Below, one piece after another: positions 10,855 to 20,694 of a DNA stretch of 49,246 nt. The position numbers were made by a program, and so were the translations under genes. The stretch is from Seison nebaliae. Lineage: Eukaryota > Rotifera > Pararotatoria > Seisonacea > Seisonidae. The first letter of the stretch is position 1. Each line of letters begins with the position of its first letter. The notes beneath the pieces are model-generated. The model was not told where the DNA came from, did no database searches, and saw only the letters and a list, made by a program, of their open reading frames with translations. The stretch covers positions 1 to 49,246 of the forward strand of contig JALJEE010001187.1 of the NCBI GenBank assembly GCA_023231475.1. The letters are read 5' to 3'.

Positions 10855-11996
10855 CGAATGCAAAAGAAACTAGAAGCAGATAAATGTAACACACCCGCTC
10901 CTTTCATTTAAATTTGGGAGAAATTAAAAAATTATTCCTTCATCTTAGACTAAAATTTCGAAAGAGGAAAATGTGCAAAGAGTGATATGGGACGATAGTA
11001 AAAGGGAAAGCTTAAGCATCACATCATCTAATTTTTGGCGGCAATTCAAATTTTCTCGTCTTCCAATCCTACATCGTTTCGCTTAACATTTGTTCATTTT
11101 TTCTCTTATGTCAATAGTTGGACGACCTTCACGTCTCCTCCTAATCATATCAATATTATTCAAACTTAAAATCATTTCCAAAGAAGTAATTATTATGAAT
11201 TCATTTCGTTACCTACACATCTTCAGTTTGAGAGTATGTGCGAAAGACAGAAGGACAATTTACTAATTCATCGCAAACACAAGTGTGAATGTATATGGAG
11301 ACAAAAAATATTCCGCGCAATTACGTATCGAACTCCACTATTTATCCATCTCTCATAAACGAGGAACATTCTTTATTTACTTTTCCTCTTAAAATAAACT
11401 CAATTCTCGAAACGAATACTTAATTATGTAGAGCAATGATAAAATACTCTTCAAACCATTTCATCGTCCGATTTCTTTTTATTAAAAATTATTATTTACA
11501 ACCAACTATTAAATATTGTGTCATTATCCGTCAAGAGACTGGACGAATTAATTCGACATAATGAACTAGATAACCATCAATTATCCTCTTATTTCCATAT
11601 CTCTTTCTTGCGTAACATTAACGAATCCACCGGAAATTCCTGATTTCTATTCTGATATTGCCCTACCAGTCAATGACTTACTTAGCGAAGGGGATGACCT
11701 ACTTAAATTAGCCAAATTTCCCAACCTGTTTCACATTACAATAAAATAATTTTTCGATAACACCATTGCCTTTTTTTTCTCGATAAATTCACATTATATA
11801 TTTAACTTCTGTTTATGGTGTATTGAGTTGATCTTATCAAAAAAAAAAACGATGAAATAAAGAGATGTGTTTACTAAATTTCTTTTTTTCACTTTTTTCT
11901 CAAATGTTTGTGAGATAACTTTACTTCATTTCAATGAAATCATTGAATAATTTAGATATAATTTTATAAAAATAATAAATTATTTATTTTTCTCGT
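10855..11996. other. Intergenic region between the URB1-like gene and the diverged Cdk5 activator
   Basis: No gene was found. This is the upstream side of the URB1-like gene and the downstream side of the diverged Cdk5 activator. TTTTTGGCGGCAA at 11032-11044 resembles an E2F site, which would suit a ribosome-assembly gene, but one such match is weak evidence. A possible extra 5' exon of the URB1-like gene could lie here; I could not identify one. Confidence 0.5.
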
Positions 11997-12971
11997 CTAA
12001 AGCGCCACTCTATTCCAAACCAATTGCCAATAATAATCATTCGGTTTGGTACGATTAAATTGCATTAATTCATTGCAAGTCTTTTCGAAAGCGTGTTTCG
12101 ATTGATTCAAATGAAGTATAAGAGAAGAACATTCCAATGCGATAGGAAGAATACGATTCCAAATTAAATTTGAATCTTCTCTGCTCAGATTGAATGGTGC
12201 TAACGAATAAGATGTTTCCGACCCAACATTCGAATAAACGACATATTGACACGCTGATAGGTGGAGATATAATGACATAATACTCGTTGCCGTTTTATTT
12301 TTAAAGAGCGTAGAATTTATCGTTTTTCTTATTACTGCAAATAATATAACGATTGTCGATGGACTGTTTAAGGGTAAAGTGTACATGTCATATCCCAAAT
12401 ATGCGTCACAACGTGTAAGCCAAAGTATAACTAGTTTATAAATTCTTTTGAAACTGATTTTTTCATTTTTCATCTTCTTCCACTCGGCCAAAGTGGCAGG
12501 AAGTTTTTTTTCATCTGTAATCGTTGATGAAATTTTACTTTCATATTCCTCCTCAATATAACTAGCCAATGCATGTAATAAAATTGTTTTTGATGGCAAT
12601 TGAAATTCTTTTCTTAATTTCTCTCCAAAAATCGCGCTTAAATTCAATTCATTATAATAATCGCGCCTTGTTGTAATAGTCGGTGATGCTGGTAAAATAG
12701 GACATATTAGACGGATTAAATTGCGCTGGTAAATTAGAGAATTCATCGGCGATACAAAATAATGTTCATATGACAGTGGCGATGGAGTTACCATACCCGG
12801 AGATTCAGAAAGTCTGTCCACTCGTTCTTTGCAATGAAAGAAACGTGCTGGCTTCAATCTCAGAGGTTCGACAGGTTCAAATGTATTGAAATCGTACAAA
12901 CTTAACGTTCTTTTTTTGTTTCCATTCGTCTTAGCAGAATTCTTCTCTAATTCATCTAAAACATAATTCAT
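11997..12971 (-). CDS. Diverged second Cdk5 activator (p35-like) paralogue
   Basis: An open frame of 324 aa from the first ATG (MNYVLDELEKN); the same frame is open further upstream to a TAG at 13016-13014. The C-terminal 190 residues are homologous to the Cdk5-activator cyclin fold of the neighbour at 14049-17813. They share LPSKTILLHALASYI against LPSSAHLLRCLGQYM, an identical VILFAVIRKTI, and SETSYSLAPF against AEISYPLRPF, ending in CNEL. The block LLQQGWQD, almost invariant in p35/p39, is replaced by unrelated residues (CDAYLGYDMYTL). The N-terminal half is not low complexity, unlike its neighbour. The tandem head-to-tail position shows local duplication. The frame is intact, so it is probably expressed and under constraint, but whether it still binds Cdk5 is open. 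Confidence 0.75.
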   Translation of the reverse strand: MNYVLDELEKNSAKTNGNKKRTLSLYDFNTFEPVEPLRLKPARFFHCKERVDRLSESPGMVTPSPLSYEHYFVSPMNSLIYQRNLIRLICPILPASPTITTRRDYYNELNLSAIFGEKLRKEFQLPSKTILLHALASYIEEEYESKISSTITDEKKLPATLAEWKKMKNEKISFKRIYKLVILWLTRCDAYLGYDMYTLPLNSPSTIVILFAVIRKTINSTLFKNKTATSIMSLYLHLSACQYVVYSNVGSETSYSLAPFNLSREDSNLIWNRILPIALECSSLILHLNQSKHAFEKTCNELMQFNRTKPNDYYWQLVWNRVAL

Positions 12972-13016
12972 AACTATTTCTTTCAAATAATGTTCTTCCT
13001 TGATATTTTTCTTCTA

Positions 13017-14048
13017 CTGGTAGAATTGTGTTATTTGCCCAAACAAATTTTCCCAATCCCACCAAATAATCGGTCCAATTGCTTCTATTATTCGAAAATG
13101 AAAACTTTTATGAAATTTACTTATATTGTTTCTTGAAATTTTTTTGCGAAAAAATGCGTTTTTTACAGCTTTGATAATTAAAATACGTTGCATAATTAAC
13201 AGTTCAAACAAGAAAACTTGGTAAATTTTTTACAGAGAAAAATTTTAAATAAATAATCTAATTTCATTCCTTAATCGCTTGCATGATTACTAATAATCTT
13301 ATGGTCACTTTTATTGTATCTCTAAAAAATTTATAACATATTTTTTCAACAAATTTATAGGTACTTTTTCAATTTACAAATGAATGAATATAATCTAAAT
13401 ATATTTGGAGAACTTATAGAGGAATAGAAAAAATTTTATATTTCTGAAACCTTTCTGACCAATTTATAATATGTTAAAAGAAAATTCGTAGATTTTTTCA
13501 CAATTAAATTTCGTTCCACTAACTAAATTTCATTTTTTATCATTCATGAGAATGAAAAATTAAATTAATACATGGAAACTTCTCTAATGTATTCGTATTT
13601 GAATTAATTATTATTATTCCAAGGAAAGAAAAAAAATACCAATTTGAGTAAATTAAAATATATTTTTTAACCCTTTCCGGACTAAGAATGTTCTCTAACA
13701 CAATAATCTTACCTTATCTGAATAAAGATTCGATAAAATTTACGGATTTTCTAGTATTCATTGGTCTACTTAAATTCGTCATTTTGTGATTTACAGAACT
13801 TTGTTAATTAATCATAGTTTTAAATATATGTATTATTTGTTTTTAGTGGAGGGTTAATTTAGAAACTTTAGATTTTCATAAATTTATTAAAAGAATGGGA
13901 AGAAAATAATATATAAAATATAATAGAATTGGTGTGTATCTGCGGTTAGATGAATGTGTTACACATATGTTGGGGGGAAGTAAAAAATGGAGGAGAAAGT
14001 AAAGTAAATGAAATGAAATGTTTGGTCGTCGATCATTCCCAAACTAAT
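13017..14048. other. Spacer between the two Cdk5-activator genes
   Basis: AT-rich sequence that would hold the 3' UTR of the activator gene at 14049-17813 and the promoter of the diverged copy. A 65-codon open frame at 13014-13211 (-) ends in a TAG only nine codons before, and in the same frame as, the diverged copy. An alternative reading of the same stretch gives WTDYLVGLGKFVWANNT, which looks protein-like but is unsupported. Neither is called as a gene. Confidence 0.45.
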
Positions 14049-17000
14049 TTAATCACCGAATGATCTGAGTTCGTTACAAGTTTTTTGGAAAGCTGTTTCC
14101 GATTGATGCAAATGAAGTTGAATCGAAGAAGAATCGAGCGCGATCTGTAAAATTCGATTCCATGTTATGTTGCGATCCTCCTGTGGTAGACAAAAGGGTC
14201 GTAAAGGATATGAAATTTCCGCTCCAACATAACTAAATGTGATGTAGAGACATGCCAATATGTATGCTTTCAATGAGAGAATTGATTTGGCCGTTGTATT
14301 GTCCAATATCATGGAATCGATCGTTTTCCGAATAACCGCAAATAGAATGACAATATTTGATGCAACACTAAAAAAAGGAACATCTTGCCATCCTTGTTGC
14401 AATAATCGTTTATCAGCAGTGATGATCCAATTGAGTAATTTATCATAAATTCCACGATTATCAGATGACTGGAATGATTTCTTCAAATTCTTCAGGTCAG
14501 TTGACTTGGATGGAAATTCAAAATTACTGATATCGAACGATGCATATTTCTTACCACATTGTTTCTGCATATACTGACCTAAACATCGCAACAAGTGCGC
14601 AGACGAAGGCAAACGGAAATTCTTCTCAATTGTCTCTCGTTTCGAAATGTTAGATGAGAAATTAGTTGTACATGAATCCTTCTGCGACGAATAGGGCGAT
14701 GACGTCGAAGATGAGACAGATGATGCTGATACTGGTGATGATGACGATGATGATGACGACGAATTACAAGAGACTGAATACGATGAGAAAGAGGAAGTTA
14801 TCGAAGAGATTTGTCGATGACTGGACGGTAATTGAAGTGATTCAGTCATCATTTCATTCGAAAGGCAATTGGTATTCCCATGATTCGCTAATTGTTGTTC
14901 GTACGTCTCTTTCCGCGCATTTATTCCGTTGACGCCGAAAATGTAACTGTGATGTTTTATCATTGGCACATTGGAAGATGAGGAGGAGGAAGACATATCA
15001 ATTCTATCAGTCACTTCACAACCATCATTCTCCTGTTTCTCATTCTCATTCGTTCCGATACATTTCAATGAAAATAATTGACGGCGATTCTCCAAATATT
15101 TCGAGGAGCAATTGGTCATTCGATTATATTCCTTAAATTTATTATCTGTATTCTTCTTCTTTCTTATTCCGATTTTGGCAGCAGTCGTTGCTAACGTCGT
15201 CGTCGTATTGACGGGAAGAGTAGTCGTTGAACTAGTGGAAGACTTGAAAAGATTTTTCAATTTTCTACTCGATGCTAAAGGAATATTTCCTTCATTTCTC
15301 GAGTTACTCCTCACATCATTTGTTGTTGTTCGATTCTGACTTTTGGAGAAACGAAATCGTCTCATCTTTTCCGAAGATTTCTCTAAGTCACGATATTTTC
15401 GCTGAAATTTCTTCACACTAAAAGTCATTCCATTCTTTAATAGACATGTCGTCGATTTATTACGATGAGATCGAAGCAATTGTAGCAATGTGGGCAATTG
15501 TCGAAGATTGGACGATTCGAAATTCGTCATTTTATTCTTCTTATTTTTCGTCGGATTTTTTAAATTATTATTTCTCAAATTCTCCTTGTTATTCTGATCA
15601 TTTACCACACCACCACCACCAACACCATTATCTGATTTATATAAATCAGAAAAGATGATAGTATTCCGATATCGATTTGTCTGATTTAAATCTTTTAGAT
15701 CACTAATATAATTGTTACTGGAAATTTTCGTTTTACGATTGTTATATAAATTCCTTTCCGAATTTCTTCCACTCACTTCTATCTCCTCGATGTTGGGAGG
15801 AGGTGGTCGTGTCGGTAACTTCATCGGATTAGCCACAGTGAAAACAGGTCGCGACGATGTCGTCAATATCGATCGACATGTTGTCGTTGTCGTCACTGTT
15901 CGGGTGACAGCCATTATGATTGGAGTAGATGTAGCTAATATAACTGTTGTTGTTGTTGGAATCATATCCGATAATTGGATATCAGTCGATGGTCGTTGGA
16001 AGATTTGAGATTTAGCCATATGGATTGGTTCGTGTGGGAGGATTTTCTCCGTATTATGAGTTGATGTTGTCGTTATAGATGGTGTTATTGGAATAGTTGC
16101 ATGAGAACGACGTGCTAATGATTGCAAATTGAAACGATGAAGTTTCTTAAAACTCGTCGTCATTCGAGACATGAGCGGACGTATATGACGTGTGGCTAAT
16201 GTACCATTCTCAATCATAGATACGGTATGAATATGATTCGAACCGAGAATGTTGTTATCGAATGGGATATCGTTGGAAATGTTCATCGGTTTCTCTACAA
16301 TCTGATTTTGTACAATGAGTGGTTTCTGTGAAATTTTCATCGATTTCGACATATTTCTTCGATTGGAATTAGTTTTCGTCAAACAATTGTGCGATAACTT
16401 CTCGAACGAAATCGAATTCTTCTCTCCTCCACAATTCATGATTTGAGACGTGGTACAATTGTTAATGGGTCGCTCTAACGTGATGTCGAATTCGGAAGAA
16501 TGAGTGACTAACGGCGGTAATCGAAGTTTTGGTAATTTCATTTTATTACGGTCGGTATCTCGTGGAAGTTTGCCTGTTTCACTATATAACAAATTAGTTC
16601 GATAGGTCATCTTCTTGGGCGATTTGGCAGTGTCACTGGGACCTTGTGTATTATGAGACATGAAAGTAGACGAGGAATCCGTCAACTTTTTATTTCTTTT
16701 ACCCAATTCCTGTTGGGAGAGATGAACGTAATCAGTGAGGTTGGTGGATTGTGGGAAAACGGGAATATAATGAGAATTGGCTTTCTTATTCAAATATTTG
16801 GAGAGTAGAGTGGACGACTCTTTCTCCCGTTTCAATCGATCCAATGTCTCATCTCCCACATACTTGTTGATGAGTTGTGTTGCTTTCGATTCCAAATTGA
16901 TGACATCATTGAATTGATTAATATAATCATAATTGTTCCGATCGTGGAAATGATGGAGATTGGAAAAGTTTTGATTTATGATTTGATTATCTTCTGTCGA

Positions 17001-17601
17001 TTGTTGATGATAGAGTGAATGTCTGGATTGTCGTCGAAGTAGTTGATGATTATGAAACTGGTGATCATTCGTGTTAAGTTGAACATTCAGATGATGTAGC
17101 AAGCTCCTGCGACTACCATTAGCACTATTATTCTGATGGATAATGCTATTGGAACTAGTCTTGCTATTCTGTCGACTCTTCTTATTCGATTTCTGCTTAT
17201 TAGTTTTCGTCTTCGAATAATGATTGTTATCACTGCTATTACTAGTCGTGATGACATGCGTCGGTGTGAATTTCTTTCTTTGCTGTTTATTATTCTTGTT
17301 CGCACAATTATTATAATGCCGATTTAGATGATGATTTCCAAATTTTTCTTCTGGCTCCAATTCCCCTCCTCCTTCTTGCGTTTCCTCTTCCTGTTCCTCT
17401 AGCTCTCGTTGATGATAAGTGTAATTATTAAAAATTCTATTCTTTTTGATATTTCCATATCCTTCTAGACAATATTGATTATAATTGTAACAACTATTAG
17501 GATTGCTGGTCTTGCTGTTGTTGTTGGTGTTGTCGGTAAAACTATTTTCATTTTTAATGTTATTATTTTCTCGATAATGTTGATGGTTATAACTAATGTT
17601 C

Positions 17602-17632
<31 letters not shown>

Positions 17633-17813
17633 TATTATTATTATTGTTGCTAATCGTGCAATGCTGCTGTTGGGAACGATGATGATGATGTTGCTGATGA
17701 TGATTATGATTATGATGATGATGATGATTATGATGATGTTGCTGATGTTTGTATAGCGATGTAGATGACGACGTTGTTCTCTTCTCGTTACTTTCAAGAA
17801 TGAGAAGCGACAT
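14049..17813 (-). CDS. CDK5R1: Cdk5 activator (p35/p39 family) with long low-complexity N-terminus
   Basis: This single-exon protein of 1254 aa is the regulatory subunit that binds and activates Cdk5, a kinase of neurons and other post-mitotic cells. The family domain is residues 1074-1254: LLRCLGQYM, LLNWIITADKRLLQQGWQD, ACLYITFSYVGAEISYPL, RPF and a final CNELRSFGD. These match human p35 blocks such as LLLQGWQD and YSYMGNEISYPLKPF. The remaining 1070 residues are unlike vertebrate p35 (307 aa): His/Asn-rich tracts at about 20-90, then basic, Ser/Thr/Asn-rich disordered sequence. The start MSLLILESN lacks the Gly2 needed for the N-myristoylation that anchors vertebrate p35 to membranes. An AG (CTGTAG) lies just before the ATG, so an extra 5' exon carrying such a signal cannot be excluded. 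A diverged paralogue follows downstream on the same strand. Confidence 0.9.
17600..17765. repeat. Trinucleotide-rich tract coding poly-Asn and poly-His
   Basis: Runs of ATT/ATG-type trinucleotides on the + strand read as AAT/CAT/CAC codons on the - strand. They encode the Asn and His runs near the N-terminus of the Cdk5 activator. Such tracts change length by replication slippage and are likely polymorphic. Confidence 0.85.
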
Positions 17814-20694
17814 ATCCTACAGCGGCGTTAAATTTCCCAAGAAATTATTCGATTGTTATCCGCTTAATTATTTGCACATATAAATATTGCATAATGCGCC
17901 ACAATTGACAAATATGAGAAAATGGATGACGAAATAATTGTAACAACAGAATTCAATACTGCTATTCATCCAAACGGAATAATTTGCTTTTTCTTTCCCT
18001 TCTGTTACTTCGTCATATAACACAATGCAAGAATCGTACGATTATGAACTGAACGGGAACATTCTCTCAACAAATTCCTTATTATTTCTCGTCTTGTTGA
18101 TATTGATGTTGGTGCTCCTATTCTGATTAATGAATATAATATGTCTTTACATTCATTTACTCTTCTTCATCTTCTCCGTCCTCTACTTAATTCATCAATA
18201 AACGAAATTATTCATGCTTTTCTTTCTATGCTCTTCTTTTTCTTTTTCTATTGTAACAAAATTCTCATCGGAAATTCATTTTATTTCTTTTTCATACAAC
18301 TTCCCTTCATTGGCAGTGCGACATCGCCATCCCCATCATTGTCGTAATGAATATGTATTCATCATCAATGCAGCACAATCTAGTGAGCCAGCTATCTGTC
18401 TCCTCTATGTCTCTATGCATCAATCCGGCTCAATGTTTCCTCGCTCGTCTAATTCACTATTCTCTCTTCGTCCAAAAAAAAGATGCATTCATCCACAATC
18501 TCTACTTCTGTTGTTCTTCATCAAGTTCCAGTTTAATCGATATATCCTCCAATTCCAAACAAAACTAACGAGTTGCGCTAAATCGAGTTTAATGAAAGAT
18601 TATCAAATAGTCCGTTTCGCTTCTATTATCTCCTTCGTTTTTTCTTCCTTTCCGCATCACCATCAATTTCTATCCGCTTCTTCCTCACAGATTCTTTCTT
18701 ATTCGTCTCTTCTCTCACCAATTCCACTTTTCATCTGATAATAAACGACAGAAAATTTTTATTTATTAGTCACTAATCGTGCGTCTGTCCCGCTAAAAAA
18801 AGAATATGATCACCACACGCACAAGCACACACACAAACACACAAACACACACACACACACACACACAAACACACGTACACAGTCGTGCACACACAACTCA
18901 TAATCCATCGAACTGACTGAACTTAAAGCGAGAAATTGGAATCTCGTCCATTAGTAATCTCTGTTCATCATCTGCCCGCATCTACCCTGCACACACATCA
19001 GGAGGGGGAGATGGCGATAATACATTTATTGATTTTCCAAATCATCCGACATCTAACAGCACGCAGTTAATAATCGACTAATACAATATTACTGTTCTAA
19101 CTGAATTATCGATTAAAATTTCATGCATCCAATTTTAACAAAATATTTATTATTCCTCCCATCCCAAATTCATTCTCACAACTTGTCAGTCCCGTATATT
19201 TTATCACTTCCTTCCTTAAGTACTACTGGGAGTGCTCGTTCTTTCTATCATTCATCCCCATTCATATCAACTCGAATTTAGCGAGAGGAAGCAACCTGAT
19301 AAGAAGCAGATTACAATAAATAAATAAAACTCTCTAAAGGAAAAGATTCTAGAGGCGCACTACGTTCAATTACCACTTCAAATTAGTGGAATTGTCGTAT
19401 GCGTGAGACGAATTTATTCGCCTTCGATTGATCACATGCACAATTACGATTTCCCTTCTCTCTCTCTCTATTTTTTTTTCCATCGTTAATTTCAAGCAAT
19501 TCTGATAATAATACAACATCTATAGAACAATATATATATCATCCGAGAGAAAAAAAACGAAAAGGAGAGAAGATGCATGTTTTCGCCATTCAACTCACAC
19601 GGGACTTCCATCCACTTGAATTAATAAACTTAATGACAATGACATCGATATAATAATATGACTCTCCTTCTGTCTTCTCCATCTCATCATTCCTCATTCT
19701 CTAAATTAGATAATTAATAGACTATTAATTATTATCCTCATCCTATATTATTAATAATAATAGTTTATTAAAGAAATCAGTGAAATCCTCGAAAAATGTT
19801 ATAGTTTCCGCCATTCGTTTTTTCGTGACAAACTAATTAATTTTATGAAAGGAAAAATATAGATTCCTTCTTATCTCCATTCAATTTATAATTAAAACTT
19901 TCATTTTTCCTAATTATTCTCATATATTATTTAGAATAATATGACGGTATTTAACCTTATCGAGTTTTTCCCACATATTATATTTAAATCTTAAAATTTT
20001 ATGAGTAGGACAATTTTTATAATTTATAAAATAATCCGAAGAGGATATTCTATAATTCTCAATATCTTCTCCAATCTATTTTCATGGTAATTGAATGAAG
20101 AATAGTGACAATTTAATTATTCCAATTATGTTTTTATCAAATAATAGAATTGGGGAAATATGTCCATTCCAATTCCCAAAGAAATTCAAAATATGTTGAC
20201 TGTTGAAAATGAAATAAATTAGGAACGGGGTTCAAGATGAAACTGAAGAAATTACCAAAAGAAAAAAAATAAAGAAAAAAATAAAGAAAAAAAAATATTG
20301 ATTAGATTTGATGTTTTAGTGATTAGATGATGTTCTTTTGATATGAGTCCAATGAACCATTATTCATGATACATGATTTGATTCCGTTAAAAAAAAATTA
20401 ATTGAATTTTCGATAAACCAAAAATCTTTTTAATTTATTTTTATTTCTTTTTTTTTTACATCTATTAAACTGAAAATTCATTTCATTAATACTGCCATTA
20501 ATGTGAGGGGGACGACGACAATGACGATAAGAACTGAATGGTAAACTGAGAATGCCAAATTAAAAATGGTTGAACTGATTTTAGGACAAACATTGAACTG
20601 AAAAAGTATTAATTATTTGTTGAATCATTTTTAAAGTGAATTTTCTCTCTCTCACCTTCTTCTTCTTTTCCTTCTCATCACACGGCACTCTCAT
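17814..20694. other. 2.9-kb intergenic region between the Cdk5 activator promoter side and the XBP1 3' end
   Basis: No gene is supported. A 174-codon open frame on the + strand at 18214-18738 is Ser/Phe/Leu-rich without any domain and probably reflects low stop density. The stretch contains a CA microsatellite (listed separately), several T/A runs and an A-rich simple tract near 20260-20300. The high-coordinate end is the probable 3' UTR of XBP1; the low-coordinate end is the upstream region of the Cdk5 activator. Confidence 0.55.
18811..18895. repeat. CA/CAA microsatellite
   Basis: An imperfect (CA)n tract interrupted by CAAA units, about 85 bp long, lies in the non-coding region upstream of the Cdk5 activator. 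Confidence 0.9.

Noticed and set aside
13014-13211. 65-codon frame upstream of the diverged Cdk5 activator as a separate gene
   Set aside because: Too short and without a family match; kept only as a note on a possible longer N-terminus.
18214-18738. 174-codon open frame on the + strand between the Cdk5 activator and XBP1
   Set aside because: Ser/Phe/Leu-rich, no domain, no start context, and in simple-sequence-rich non-coding DNA.
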